A stretch of 64,000 nt of DNA from contig JALRMH010000008.1 of the NCBI GenBank assembly GCA_026119935.1, forward strand, positions 496,001 through 560,000. Direction: 5' to 3'. The notes under the pieces were generated by a model that saw nothing but the letters and a program-made list of their open reading frames with translations, did no database searches and was not told where the DNA came from. Positions 45,997-59,300 of this stretch are shown piece by piece. Both the position numbers and the translations under genes were made by a program. Numbering within the stretch: the stretch's first letter is position 1; each line of letters begins with the position of its first letter. Source of the stretch: Endothia cerciana. Its lineage: Eukaryota > Ascomycota > Sordariomycetes > Diaporthales > Cryphonectriaceae.

Positions 45997-48900
45997 ATGG
46001 CATCACATGCTCCTCTACTAAGAACAAACACGGCTCCCGTCTTTCAACATTCGACTGATGGTGTAGCGAGGCTAGCCAACATGAGCATGAGCAGCGCGCC
46101 AAGGGCAAGCCAGCTCTCCGGTTCAACGGTCTACACTTCTAACACTAGTCTCCCCTCGCTCTCGAATGCAAGCACTATCATTTCTCCGCCCCCCGGCGGC
46201 CAGGTCGTCGCCACCAACAACATCATCAACCAGAAGGCAGATGCATCCCGCTCGCTATACCAGATATGCGTCGCCCTAAAACAACGACTACGCCTCGTCC
46301 CGGGCTTCGAGGGTTACATGGCCCAGCTTGAAGAGAGGGAGCAACAAGCTGGAGATGCCGGTGGGCCTGTCGAGGGTCTGTGGAACTTGTTGAAGGCGGG
46401 CCTGCCCCTGCTGGCCATTTACAATGCGTGCGAGCCCGACGAGCTCCTCGACGTCGGCAACGTGCCGAATGAGAGCAGGCGCGCAAAGATGGCGATTGGC
46501 AAGTTCGTACAAGGATGTTCACAGCAACTGAAGATACCGTCTCAGGATATGTTCATCATCTCGGATCTGCTCGGCACTGATACCACGGGATTTGTCAAGG
46601 TAAGCTTCGTGCCTTTGCGCATGATACATGCCTGCAGTCTTGCCCGCTGTTACCGGACGATGGCAACAATAGTCCCAGGTACTGATACTGGCGCAGGTCA
46701 CAATAGTCATTAACTATGTTCTCGACATTGCGCAACAAAGGGGTCTCCTGAAGCAGCCGCAGACGCCTGCCCCCGAAGAAGGCCTTTCCTCAGCCAATGG
46801 TGATTCGCAGATGAGCTATCGCGACCGCATCATCCGCGAACTGGTCGACACCGAGCGGAAATATGTCCAGGATCTGGAGAACCTACACGATCTCAAGAAG
46901 ACGCTGGAGCAGACAGGGGCCATCAATGGCGATACTGCGCACCAAATCTTCCTGAACATCAACTCCATCCTCGATCTACAGCGACGCTTCCTCATCCGAG
47001 TCGAGACGACAAACAACATGGCTCAGGACAGGCAGGAATGGGGGAACCCCTTTGTTGCCTACGAGGAACAGTTCACGAACACCTACCAGCCTTTCATTGC
47101 CAACCAGCGCAGGGCCGCTCAGGTGGCGGGTCAGCACTTCAACCAGATCCAAACCGTGGAGCATCCTGTGGCCTGTGACTACAACACCTTAGACGGTTTC
47201 CTGCTGAAGCCCATGCAGAGACTGGTCAAGTATCCTTTGCTGCTCAAGGTTTGTGACGTGCTTACATTTCATTTGTCTTATCTTTTCACTTGCTGACAGG
47301 TGACCTCTTACTGACCTTGCTCAAGGACCTCCTCAAGAAGAGTGAGGACGAGAACACCAAAAGGGATTTGGCTGCCGGGATCGAGGCTGCAGAGCGTGTC
47401 TTGAAGAAGGCGAATGAAGCTGTGGATCGGGATCTTTTGGACGAGGCGCTGGACGATCTGGTCGCCCGGGTGGACGATTGGAAGAACCACCGCGTTGCCC
47501 ACTTCGGACAACTCCTCCTACATGGTGTCTACACCGTCATCACCGGCAAGACAGAACAAGAGAGGGATTATGAGATCTACCTGTTCGAGTGCATACTGTT
47601 GTGCTGCAAGGAGCTTACGCCCAACAAGAGCAAGGACAAGAAGGACAAGACGCGGTCGACCGGTCCCAAGATGAGAAACAAGAACGCCAAGCTCCAGCTG
47701 AAGGGGAGGATCTTCATGACGAATGTCACTGAGGTGTTGAGCTTTTCGAAACCAGGTAAGTGGCGCCGAGCTGTCGCACCTGCTCCATGTTGTTCTGATC
47801 TACGATATGCGCGACCCGTGGCCTGACTTTTGCAGGTTCGTATACGGTGCAGATCTGGTGGAAGGGCGATCCCGGCGTTGAGAACTTCGTCATCAAGTTC
47901 CAGAACGAGGAGATGATGAAGAAATGGGCGCATCACTTGGATACTCAACGGAAGGACAACGCACCGCAAAGCGCCACGACTCCCGATCAACCGACCGCAA
48001 ATTTCAGGTGGATGGAGGCACAGCCTGACATGGAGAACCCATACGCGGAGCACGATGACGATGAAGAAGACTTCGCGCCCCCTCCGACCTCCTATGCCGC
48101 CATGCCGGGAACAATGGCGAGGAACGGCTCGAGCACGAGCCTGCGACAGAGATCAGGAACAGGGGAGAGTGCCACATCCCTAGCGAGCATGGTCCGTCGA
48201 CAGCCTCCTACCAGTTTCCCGATGCCACAACAGTCACAGCCTTTATCTTTGCAGACAGGAGACCAGCCGTCCCCCGGGACACGCGGTGGGGATTCGTATT
48301 TCTCCCCGGTGGGCGAATCACCCGCTTCGTCGAGGACGAGCACGACATCCAACTTCTTCGGCCAGAACGCTGGCTACGTTCTACCTAACGCTGGATATCC
48401 TCCGTCTGGGTGGGTTGAGGACAACAATCGGTACACGGCCCCGGCGATGCCTCGTGCGCCCTCGCGAGATGGACCCTCTCCGGTGAACGCCTACGGAATG
48501 GTGAATGGCCAGCGCAACCCCCGAGGGCCTTCGTTGCCAGCAATGTCTTCGTTGCACTCTCTCGCGCAGCAACAACGAAGTAGGTCCTATTCAACTCCTG
48601 ATATCAATGGTCAGCCTCAGCCACAACAGCAACCCGTGAGGAGAACCGAGCGAGGCGGCAGTCAAGGCGTTCCAGCTGTACCGGGCATCCCCGCGCATCT
48701 GCAGTCCACATATGATGGCGGCATCCCCAGGGGCCAGACGGGCAGTCCTAGGCAAGATCTTCCAATTCGCACTAACACCCAGAGTCCAGGCGTCCAAAGG
48801 GATCGCCAAGGTTACGGCGGCCAGATGGGTCAGTTCCCTGCCCAGCCTATCAACCGTCAGCACACTCCCGTCTCCAACGGCCAGGGTATGGTACCAGCAC

Positions 48901-49307
48901 CACTCAATATTGACCCATCGAGGACAGTCCCGCCAGGCTTGAACACAGCCGGTGCCACCCAGGCACCCAATCCCCTTGCGAGCCCCAACGATACGCCTTT
49001 CCAGTCCCAGTTGAAGGTCAAGGTAAACTGCGACAGTGGCAACTACGTGACTCTGGTCGCAGCCTTCAACATCACCTACCAGAGTCTCACGGACCGCATC
49101 GACGCAAAGCTTCAGCGCTTCACCACCTCGAGCATTGGGAAGGGAAATCTGGTGTTGCGCTACCGCGATGAGGACGGCGACTTCGTGAAGATCGAGAGTG
49201 ACGAGGACATCCAAATCGCTTTCTCAGATTGGCGAGAGAACATCAGAGGCATGTACAGTGGTGGCATGGGGGAGATAGAGCTCTATTGTGTGGGTGATAC
49301 CGTTTAG
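45997..49307 (+). CDS. CDC24: Cdc24, guanine nucleotide exchange factor for Cdc42
   Basis: Exons 45997-46599, 46697-47248, 47326-47755 and 47836-49307 give 1018 residues. Domains in order: N-terminal Ser-rich tail; Cdc24 calponin-homology-like region (about 85-205, SLYQICVALKQRLRLVPG); DH/RhoGEF (about 240-430, RIIRELVDTERKYVQDLENL to KPMQRLVKYPLLLKDLLKK); PH (about 440-590, with YEIYLFECILLCCKEL and YTVQIWWKG); long Pro/Gln/Ser-rich linker; C-terminal PB1 (about 925-1015, LKVKVNCDSGNYVTLVAAF and YRDEDGDFVKIESDEDIQ, the acidic OPCA motif). Cdc24 activates Cdc42 for polarity and hyphal growth, and the PB1 domain binds the Bem1 scaffold. Intron 2 uses an AAG acceptor because the earlier CAG would lead into a stop. 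The ATG is preceded by a tiny upstream frame. Confidence 0.95.
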
Positions 49308-51877
49308 TCGGACGGCGGCGCCGCCATCGAAACCCCTGCCGCCGGGACCGCCTCACTCGACAGTATCTCACGAAGCACCATAGTAGGAGCCCGAGATACC
49401 AGAGTCTCGCCATTCGGCCCGGTCGTGTTCACACTCGAGCAAGAGCTCAGCTTGGTTCACAAGTGGCGACACCCACAACAGGACTTCGACCACGACCGAT
49501 TTCGCTCGCCAGTCCACGAGACGACGGTCTTCCATCGATGTGGCTTTTGGGTTCTCAGCAACAGTCCACATCCAATCCAAGCCACAGTAGGGACCCGCCG
49601 ACACTGCCGCCAATACCGAGACGCGTTTCTCTTCGGGGACGTGGCTGCCATCACCCCGGCTGGTGGCTCCAAACGACACAATTATTCCAAGGTTTTACCA
49701 AGAGGCTCCTTGTCTGGAGGGCCACAACTCATATATATATATATACCCATTTCTTCTCTTAGCATTCAAGGGGCGCACAGGATTCAGGGTGGTCAAAACG
49801 ACATATCGATATCGATCGCGACCGACCATTATTGCATCTTCAGCCGCATGCATCGCACGACTCCGGCTTCAGCAGAGCCGATTGACCGGAGAAGGGTAGT
49901 GTTCCTCTTATCTTCCACTCGAAAGCGATGTATTTCGTCTGTATCGCTCATCACCACTCCCATGGTTGCTGGCCTCTACACACCCATAGTCTTCACCGGC
50001 ATTGGGTCATCACACAGCGTTTGCTTGATGCTATCGACCAGAGTCCACCATAACATTCCGACACTTCGCACGTGAAGACCAGATGCGTTGCTGCGTGTGG
50101 AAACTCTTTTATTCTCATGATGGCTGATGATCACTCGTATTCTTATGGGTTTTTGATTTTCTTGGATGGAATGAAGATATTTAGCGGCTGTTCTGCTTCG
50201 ATACCACGCTCCTTATACCCCACCCGCAATTCTTGGGAGTACCGACCAAAGATTCCCTCTTTTAACGATAGATATCCTTGCAAGCTGGCTTTAATTGGCT
50301 TTTTGAGATTCGATTCTGGCGCGGCATTGTGGCTTGGGTGGATTGAACTCGACGAGTTTGGCGGCAGAAGTTTGGACGATTTGCGTGGCGAGTGGCCAGC
50401 CAGCACAAGCCTCGGGCTCCAATCGTGCGGTCCATTTGAGCATATCTTCCATAGATGAGCTGCTTTATGGTACCACGACCTTGGAGCCCGCGGTCTCGTA
50501 TTACATAACCTCTCTTTCCTCGATCTCCCCCTTCCGGGTTCTACTGCATCCATCATGATGGGAACGATTTCGCAAAGCATGAGAACGCACGGGATCTGGC
50601 GCTAGTGCTAAATTGGTTGCGGCGCAAAACAACTTGATATTCTTTCCTTCTGCGGCCTACCGGTCTGAAGGAATCGGGCACAGGGCAGACTGGCACAGAC
50701 TGGCAGAGTCGATAAGTGAACTTAGCTAGCTGGTAATTGTCCCACGCTCCTAAACCCTGACTCCCTGCCGGTGGTGATGATGCGCTGGGGTAACGTGATG
50801 TGCTGTGTTCTGCGTATATTGGACGTTTAATACTTGGAGTAGTGCCTTCCTAGGCCCGCCGGGCGGGCAGCAGGCTTTTCAGGAACAGGAGGGACCTGCG
50901 CAAAGTCCGGTGGTTTTCGTGCTTTATATAAACTGCTAATATGTTGGACACTAGCTCATGCCCTGTCTTGCGCTTCTAGCGAGCCGCCTGACCTGCTGCA
51001 CACGAAACCTGAGGCGTGGCCTCACGACAACCTAGCAGGTCTATACATTGATCTCCTTCCGTTGCAGGCCCCTCAACTGACCTGCGACAGGGAACTCAAC
51101 CTACGGGTACACTCAAGTGATGGCACAAGGCAAGCTGCCAGTCTAATTATGCTCATGTTGGCTTGCCGGGGCTGTATCTCCATTCCTGTGTGCGAATATT
51201 CTGCGCGCAGGGATCGGTTCATTCTCATGCCTCTGTGGACATGTCAAGCAGGCCAGGTCAGCCCCAGGGCTGGATACGCCAGATAGGACCTGACGGCTCA
51301 TTTCGACTTTGCCCGGCACAAGGACCACTTGCTACTGATTGCCGCTCACGTTGGGACAGCCCACCGGATCGAGCGGCGAGACGGAGGGTTCTCATGCAGA
51401 CCAACGTCTTTCCTCAACGGCCGCTCATCCAGATCTGGACCAGGTCCTCCGTAAATCACCTCGTCTCCATGGATCCAGGTTCCCCGCACTCCTACCCTCG
51501 CATGGCAACGTCCTCGCCAATACCGACGGGTTATCATGCGTGTGACCTGGTCAAGAGGGGGGCAGGTGGGGAGTTAGGGTCCTTGATGCTATGTATTCTC
51601 CATCTCCGTCAGTAGATTAGTCTCTTGCCTGGGGAAAAGCCAGGGGGTTAGAAACATGGGGAAGGTTTATAAGAGTGGGTGTGCCACGGGAAGGTCCGAA
51701 TGTCATGGGCTATAGGTTAGCAGGCCCTGGTGTCAAGAGCGTGCGCGACGCTTTTCCCGGTGTATACTGATCAATACGAAGCTTGTCGCCTGTCATAGGC
51801 CTCCGTGAGGCTCTCGAAGAAAGACCGCAACAAGGGCGGAGCAACAGGTCTCTCTGTTGTGGAACCCAGGCAGCGCC
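49308..51877. other. Intergenic region
   Basis: About 2.6 kb: CDC24 3' flank, a short TA repeat at 49733-49746, and promoter DNA of the transporter. A 216-codon plus-strand frame at 49425-50075 shows no motif. No gene called. Confidence 0.5.
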
Positions 51878-53626
51878 ATGATGTTTTCCAAATCCTTCTG
51901 GAGGAACCGCTCCATCCGGGTCTCGGACAGGAAGCGGACGAAGGCGGCCGAGCTCACGCTCAAGGAGTCGCTGTACCCAATCTGCCTCGTCACGCTCCTC
52001 TTCTTCCTGTGGGGCTTTTCCTACGGCTTACTGGACACGCTGAACAAGCACTTCCAGAACACTCTCGGGATCACCAAGGCGCGATCCTCGGGATTGCAGG
52101 CCGCCTACTTCGGGTGAGTGCCCTCCACGATCGGGTCAGCTGTGTGACCGGTCGGCCATTTCTGCTTCCGGCCTATTGGCAGGGACAAGGGACTTCATCC
52201 CTTTTCTTTTCCTTCCTCTCCTTCTTCTTTTGCTGTCGGTAGCTGACATGCTGCAGTGCGTATCCGATCGCCTCGCTGGGCCATGCCGCGTGGATCTTGA
52301 GACATTACAGTTACCGGGCCGTGTTCATCTGGGGTTTGTGCCTGTATGGCCTCGGTGCGCTGCTCGCCATCCCGGCGATTATGCACAGGAGCTTCGCCGG
52401 GTTCTGTGTGTGTATCTTCATCATCGGAAACGGTCTGGGTTCGCTGGAGACGGCGGCCAACCCGTACATCACTGGTGAGTTACAGCACCCACGCCCAGAT
52501 GTTTTCGGCATTTGCACCAAAGCAAGCGCGATATCTGACCTGACGTGGTCTCTTCGATGTAGTATGCGGCCCGCCCAAGTACTCCGAGATCCGGATCAAC
52601 ATATCCCAAGCCTTCAACGGCATCGGCACCGTGATCGCGCCCGTGCTGGGGTCGTACGTCTTTTTCAACTTCGGCGACGCGCGGGCGCTGCGGAACGTGC
52701 AGTGGGTGTACCTGGCGATCGCGGTGTTCGTGTTCTCGCTGGCCTTCGCCTTCTTCATGTCCCACATCCCCGAGATCACGGATGCCGACATGGCGTTCCA
52801 GGCGGACGAGTCGCAGGTGTCGGCGGACAGCGCGAAGCCCTTCATCAAGCAGTACCGCCTGTTCCATGCGGCGTTTGCGCAGTTCTGCTACGCGGGGTCG
52901 CAGACCGCCATCGCGAGGTGAGCTGGCCACATATCCGTCCCCCCCCCCCCCCCCCGAACCCAGATCATGGCCACTGACCGGGTTCGGCCCCCGTGATTAA
53001 GCTACTTCATCAACTACGTCACCGAGACCCGCGCAAACACCTCGTCCGCCCTCGGTTCGCAGTTCCTCGCTGGCGCCCAGGGGGCCTTCGCGCTCGGCCG
53101 CTTCGCCGGCACGGGGATCATGCACGTCGCCAGGCCGCGGTGGGTGTTCCTCTTCTTCCTGAGCATGTGCATCGTCTTCATAGGGCCCTCGATCACGCAG
53201 CGCGGCAACACGGGCATGTCGATGCTCTACTTGACGCTCTTCTTCGAGTCCGTCTGCTTCCCGACCATCGTCGCGCTGGGGATGCGCGGGCTGGGCCGGC
53301 ACACGAAGCGGGGCTCCGGCTTCATCGTGGGCGGCGCGTTCGGCGGCGCGTGCGTGCCGCCGCTGACCGGGGCCGTGGCGGACATGCACGGGACGGCGCT
53401 GGCCATGGTCGTCCCCATGGCCTTCTTCGTCGCGGCGTGGTCCTACTCGCTGGCGGTCAACTTCGTGCCGGCGTACCGTGACACGGCGGACGCGTTCACC
53501 AAGGCGGAGATCGGGCTGCATGGGCACCACGAGGGCGTGGCGGAGGAGGGCGGGGGCGGGGGCGAGGGGAGCCTCGACGCGGATGAGGAGAAGGCTGTGG
53601 TGACGGAGCAGAGACAGGAATGTTGA
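51878..53626 (+). CDS. MFS transporter of the FucP (fucose/galactose:H+ symporter) type
   Basis: Exons 51878-52113, 52257-52474, 52563-52917 and 53002-53626 give 477 residues. All three introns have GTGAGT or GTGAGC donors; the third holds a C17 run. About 12 membrane spans are visible. Family landmarks: FFLWGFSYGLLDTLNKHFQ in TM1, followed by GLQAAYFGAYPIASL, FIIGNGLGSLETAANPYI in TM4 and SQAFNGIGTVIAPVLGSY in TM5, all typical of the FHS (fucose:H+ symporter) family. The loop between the two halves is charged (ITDADMAFQADESQVS). The C-terminal tail is acidic, with a Gly/Glu run. Fungal relatives are annotated as L-fucose or hexose permeases; the substrate is not certain. An additional upstream exon is possible (KKDRNKGG-like frame near 51805). 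Confidence 0.88.
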
Positions 53627-54872
53627 CTTTGGGGGGGAGGGGCATATTGATTGAGACGGTGCTGCTTTTAGACAGGAGAGGGGGAGGCCAGGGACGGAAT
53701 AAGGCCGAATCTGCACGTTCAAGGTCGTCATCGCGCAACTTTGCGTAGAGAGTGTTGAGTAGCTAGCTGTCATTCGTACACAAGGCCGACCACTCCAGTT
53801 TATAACAGGATCAATCTATGTCTCACCAGTGACAACAACAATTTGAGGGACTCTTTTGAGTTCCAACACTGGTGGTATATCTCCTCCCTCTAACCTTCTC
53901 TGTTTCCCCCTTCTTCCTTTCTGACTTTTGTTCTTCTTCCCTTGTCCGGGGAGATAGGGACAAGAAGAAAAACAAGAAAGAAAAGAGGGGGTTTCTTTTG
54001 TTTCGGGGCGACCCGCTCTGTGGGATTCTACCCTTACCGTCCCGGCTCACCCCCGGATTACTTGACAACTTTGGTTCGACCTCACATCTTCCGTCTTCCA
54101 TCATAATGATCCTACTTCCTTGGTCAGGTCGTCCAGCGCCCTCAGAATGGTGCTGGTTCAAGGATACACGGGGAAATGAGAAAGAACGGGCGTCTCATAA
54201 GGCCAGGTACTGTATGCTTCAAGCCGTCGCCTGTACGGCATAGAGCAACGTTGACTAATTGGTGCTTCTGCAAACACCCCCCCCCCCCCTTTTCTCACGC
54301 TGCGTCTGTAGTCTCTCTAGTGTTTAATTCCGGTCTGCAGGATTAAGGGTTTCATCACTTAAGAGGCCATCGAAGGGAGGCCCGGGGATTCGAGTTGTGC
54401 GGCGGGCATGGCCCCCCGCCTCGGGCTTATAGTTGTTAGTAAGGGCATTGGGTGTCAGTCCTGAGCTTAGCCGCCGGCGACGTGATCATTTCCTGACGCA
54501 GCCAATCAGCTTACACGGTCGCGGTCGGGGGTGTTGCCGTCACCATCACCGTCACCTCGCTTTCTCACCGGCGTCTATTGTCGTTGGGCGAGTTGCTGAG
54601 CCCAGTGGCTGGATCTTATCGGTCACCTCCCTTCGGGTGTGACTGCGTGAACATGCGAGCCGCAACCGGCAGCTAGGACGGGTGTCGTCTCCTGAAGTGT
54701 ATTGATCCCAGGCAAGGGAAGGCTTACCAGACCAGGCGGATCCTCTTGCGTGATCGGTCATGGGGCGTCGTTGATAAAGTTCACGACACCGCGTAGAAGG
54801 ACGACAGCCGGGGGGCAGGTTGGCTAGAGAAGCCGAGTCCTCGAGATTTCAACCTTCAAAACAGCCTTTGCC
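53627..54872. other. Intergenic region
   Basis: About 1.2 kb with a pyrimidine-rich patch (53880-53945), C13 at 54277-54289 and no supported gene. The region just before 54873 should contain the promoter of the secreted protein. Confidence 0.5.
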
Positions 54873-55261
54873 ATGAAAGCCTCAGCCTTTGGCATCATTG
54901 TATTCTCCGCCGCCGTTGCAGCACTGCCTTCTCAGAGGTCGACTTCGGACTGCGCCAACTATGTAGCCGGTCTCACTGCCTGGTCGGACGCCAACTTCAC
55001 CGGCACGTCATATCAGTACAATGTCTCCTCCAACACGTGCAGTACGTTCCGCTCCCTCACCCCGCCCTAGCTGGAGGCCCTTCCGGGCCGGGGGACACAA
55101 GTGCTGAGCGAAAAAAAAAACCAAAAACCCCCCTGACACACACACGCGCAGTCTCCATGGCCGGACAGTTCCCGTATGCGCAGCCTGCCGGCGTCAGCTC
55201 CGTGGCTGCGAACGCTTTCAACTGGTGTACACTATACCCGTAGGTTCACCTCACCCTCTGG

Positions 55262-55301
<40 letters not shown>

Positions 55302-55477
55302 CATGCCAGATCGGATTCCCGTGCTGACGAGGATACAGTAACACAGACTGCAGCCCCGGGCAGGGGAGGGTCAATGACACCCTGGACGTGGTCGGGAGCT
55401 ACTACGACCTGGCGGGCTCGGAGGAGGTCTGGGATAACCTGGCGCAGAGCTTCTCGTGCCGGCCTTACGATTGTTGA
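54873..55477 (+). CDS. Small secreted six-cysteine protein
   Basis: Exons 54873-55041, 55152-55239 and 55339-55477 give 131 residues. Intron 1 is 110 nt; intron 2 is 99 nt, contains an 11-unit GGCA repeat and has a GTGCTGACG branch before GATACAG. Signal peptide: MKASAFGIIVFSAAVAALP. The mature part has CANYVAGLTAWSDANFTGTS, SNTCIS, NAFNWCTLYPNTDC, then DTLDVVGSYYDLAGSEE and the C-terminus FSCRPYDC. Six cysteines suggest three disulfides. The spacing around AWSDANFTGTSYQYNV recalls beta/gamma-crystallin-like secreted proteins, but this is weak. It could be an effector or a cell-wall protein. The first frame alone would stop at 55070 after only one complete domain strand. Confidence 0.75.
55260..55303 (+). 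repeat. (GGCA)11 microsatellite within an intron
   Basis: Eleven perfect GGCA units, flanked by TGCC. It occupies almost half of intron 2 of the six-cysteine protein gene. Confidence 0.95.
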
Positions 55478-56322
55478 GCACGATCGCGCAACCGCAGCGC
55501 AGGAGGGAAACGTGGAAAGCGGGCTGGAGCGAGACCCGGTGTTGGCTATTCGGAGACCTGGCAGTTGCGTTCGAAGGGCCCCACGCGGCACTTGTACGAT
55601 GTGGGCAGTTCGTCTTGCTCTATAGCTAAGCCTCTAGGGAGGCGGCGCGGCGGGTGCGTAGAGTGCATCGCCAGTGCGCAGGACTTGGGCTTTTGTGGGG
55701 GGGTTTCTACAGACCATGGCATGATGTGGGCGATCTGAGTCTCATTGTAAATAGAAGGTGGCTGGGACCTCCGTTGCACACCGAGGTGTGTTGGGACTCA
55801 AGCTCTCGATGATTGTAGTAGCATGGAAAACCCTCTACGGTGTCAGTTTGCGCATTAGACAGCGTAGACATGGTTACAAGCCTGGGAGACCTCAGTAATT
55901 AATGTGTGTAACATAAACATAGTGCGAGGGAAATGGGTGTTTTCTTCGTCTCCTTGGGAAAGCGGAGTGAGGAAAGAGTTAATTAAGCCAAGAAATGGAA
56001 TGGAGTAAGAAGAGAGCATAAGCATGAATTTTGTTTGATAACTAGGAGCCGGCAGGCTTGTGGTATTAAACCGTGAGCTTTTCATATCGTGCAGCCATTC
56101 CTCCTAAACAAGCCGTTGCGCACTAGGTATTACCTCAGAACATACGACGCTGTTCCTAAGATCCCGACCTCCCTCCTTTCAGCAGTCGCTACAGACTGGA
56201 CACGCAGGCGGAGACTGCACATCAAAGTGGCCGAGCCTCGCTTCCTATCTGCATGAATTTAAAGGCAGAGGCATGATATTGCCCCCCTCCTTCCCCCCCC
56301 CCCCCGGAAGTGTCATTAGAGC
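55478..56322. other. Convergent intergenic region
   Basis: 3' flanks of the six-cysteine gene and of the coiled-coil gene. Contains C13 at 56293-56305. AT-rich from 55850 to 56100. No gene seen. Confidence 0.5.
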
Positions 56323-59300
56323 TCAGTCTATCCGATCCGGCCAATGCCGTGGGTACCCATCCCTGTCCTGGTTATCATCACTGTTTCCGCGATAATTATT
56401 ATCGGTCGCATGTGAGCGGTGCATCGAAGTCCAAGGGCTCAAAGAGAGTTCAGGTATTCTCAGCGGCGGCAGCTGGCCCCGGTAGGGATATGGCGAGTTG
56501 TCCCAGCTGGGCCTTGGAGGCAGACTGACCGGCCCAATCTGCTGTTGGCAGCAGATCCCGGTAGGCCCCCGATGAGCCTGCACTGAGAGTCTTGACGACG
56601 GGCTTTGGATAGGCCTGGTTCCGCGGCCACTGCTGATAACAGCGCTATTCGAGCAATGTCGGCTGTCTTGGCGTGTGGTAGAAGACTGCGTGATGCCGTA
56701 GGCTTTCGAGGTCTCGGCTGGGAATGTTCTGGGCGCAGAGGACCTTGGAAATCCTGTTAATGCGGCTGGGACTTGCTGTTGCCGAGTCGCCGTTGTGTAA
56801 TGGGGATATCTTGCGGACTCTGGCAAAGTCTCGTCACTAGGGCAGAGAATAGAAGCCGCGGGAAGCCCAGACGTGTCGGCGGTGGCAGTAGTGTCCTGCA
56901 CAAGCGAGAGGCCTGAATTGGCTTTCTGCCCATCGCTCAGAACCGAGGGCAGTGGGGTGGCCAACCTGGGGGCGGAGTCTTGGAACGAGTCGTCATTGCA
57001 CTGAGACGATGTACCGTTACCTGAAGGAATGCTGGTCCCATGCTCTGCTGGGGAGCCTTGAGTATAGAGTCGCGATGACTCGGCGGCCATCAGTGGTCGC
57101 GAATGGTTCAACGCGGAGGATGTTTGTTTCCCGGATCCATCATTGCCTTGCTGACACTGAAGCCTACCAAGCTGGATAGGGCCCCCGTGATTGGTCGAGT
57201 CCTCGGGATTCACGTACAGGTTGTTGCCCAGCTTGAACGTGGAAGAAGTGGGTGCGAGTGATGAGCGACCTATGCCGCCTTCGAAGTTGTTGTCGTTCTG
57301 CGCTGTAATACGCTCCCCAGCGTTGTCATCATTGTGGTGTTGTAATGTCCTGGCTGCGATTTGTGGCTGTAAATGATCGGGACCTTCAACATTAGGTGCA
57401 TCCATTGGTGCATTTGACATGGCTACATCTTGTATGTTGCCATCCCTAGGTTGGTCTTGAGTCATCTGGTCTAGCGTTGTGAGACGAGTGTTCGGGTGAT
57501 GGGCATCGTCGACGTCGTGGGAAGTGGACTCTCTGCCGACCACCTCAGGAGAGAGGCGTGAGGACGCACGCTCATCTGGAATACTCCCCTCTGTCATATT
57601 TTGCGACCGTGACTACGTGCAGGGAGTCAGGTCGCGTCTTTCGGGGCTTCTCTTCGTTTTCTGGGTACGCACCGCTAGTCCTCCATCGTTTGCCAACTCT
57701 CCGTCAGACGAGTTTCCGGACTCATCAACTTCACACGACAATTCTCCCGCCTTGTACGCCTCTGCACGTCTTTGAAAGTTCTGTGCAACAACGCCACCCT
57801 CGTGTATTCCACTTATGTCAACACCGCGGAAATGCACAAAATCTCGGGCTCGTAGATCTTCAGCCTTCACCCAGGCAAGCACAGGTTTATTGGGCAAGTG
57901 AAAGGCTTCCCGCACTGGTGGGATGACCAGGCAAGGTAGCAGGAACAGGCAAGGGAACTGACGCTTTGTGACACTGCAACCACCGTCTTCGAAACCCTTG
58001 GCCCAGCCGGTGATGGATCCATTTGCTGTGGTGTAGCACCCTGGAATCATGGTGCGTTTTTGCTCTTTCTTGGCTTTAGGCCTCGTCTGAGCTTCCCGAG
58101 CTTCAGGTGCTTGTCTGGACCTGACGGGGTCGGTTCCAATGCCGGATTGCTTATCTCGGGCTGCCCACTTCTTGATCTTCGCACACCGCGCTTTGTACAG
58201 CTGAGGTGTAAGGGCAAGTAAAGTGTCAGGAAGGAAGGCGTGGATGCCAACCGCATACCAGTCGAGCTGGGGCAGAACAACGACAAGATACCACCTGGGT
58301 GGAGCGGCACGGTCCCGCCAGCAGGCCTGACTACCAACAAACATCAGTGCATGTCCTTTCAGGGAACCACACCCACTTGAAAGCGCCACGGAAGCCGTCT
58401 CGGGAGCATGAAAATAAAATTGCCAGTGAGGCAGATCCAGAGGCTCTAGAGAAGGCAGACAGCGCCGGAAGTGAAAAGGAGAACCGCAGATCCAACATAC
58501 TAGATCTCACCAACGACAGGATCGGTGATACTGCCAATGGCGGAGCCTATTTCGTTGGACCATCCTTGTGCGACCTGTTCTACGCGCTAATCAGTCTTAC
58601 ATGTGAGTGCCAGTAGGATCTCCTGTGGAAACGCACGCTCTCACCATGGCAAGGGGGACTCTGGTCGATGCCTTCGATGCCGCTCTGCATCTGACGTCCA
58701 GGATCAATACCAGCCGCCGCGGGAGCTGCAGCCAAGCCATGGCCTGGCAGCGCATCTTTCTCACCATAACTTCCATTGATCCTATCTCTTGCTCCGCCAT
58801 CTGGTCGTGGGCTTGATGACGACGGAGTGATAGGAGGCGGGCGACGATGAGCGTCAGTATTGTTACCACGGGCGAGGCCGGAAGTCGGCTGCTGAGAACT
58901 AACACCTGGAGTCTTGCAGGGAATATAGGTAGATGGTGTGTTAGGATGGGCTTGAGGCTGTTGCTGTTGTACGTCAGCTGGTGGTTCTGACATTGGGCGC
59001 CTAGTAGTGAGTATCAGTCTTCAACGGTACATACGGTTGAATCCTCGTCCTGCTCATGAGTATGTATCAGACGCTTCAATTTATCGATGTAACCGAGGTT
59101 GTTAGAATCCTCGGTTTCTTTATACTTGCGCTTTAGAGAAGACCTTTGGTTTTGCAGCTTGGTACTGGCAAAATCCAGTTTGAATTTCTGCTTCTTCGTT
59201 GCGGCTCTGTCTCTGCGCAGTTGAGATTCAAGCTCGCCAATCTGAGCCTCCTTTTTGAGTAGCTCGTCTTGTTTTAGGTCGTTAGCCTTCTCTTCCTGGG

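Noticed and set aside
49425..50075. Plus-strand 216-codon frame after CDC24
   Set aside because: Lies in the 3' flank, with composition unlike the neighbouring genes and no motif.
52997..53773. Frames on both strands overlapping the last transporter exon
   Set aside because: Arg/His/Ala-rich shadows of a GC-rich membrane-protein exon.
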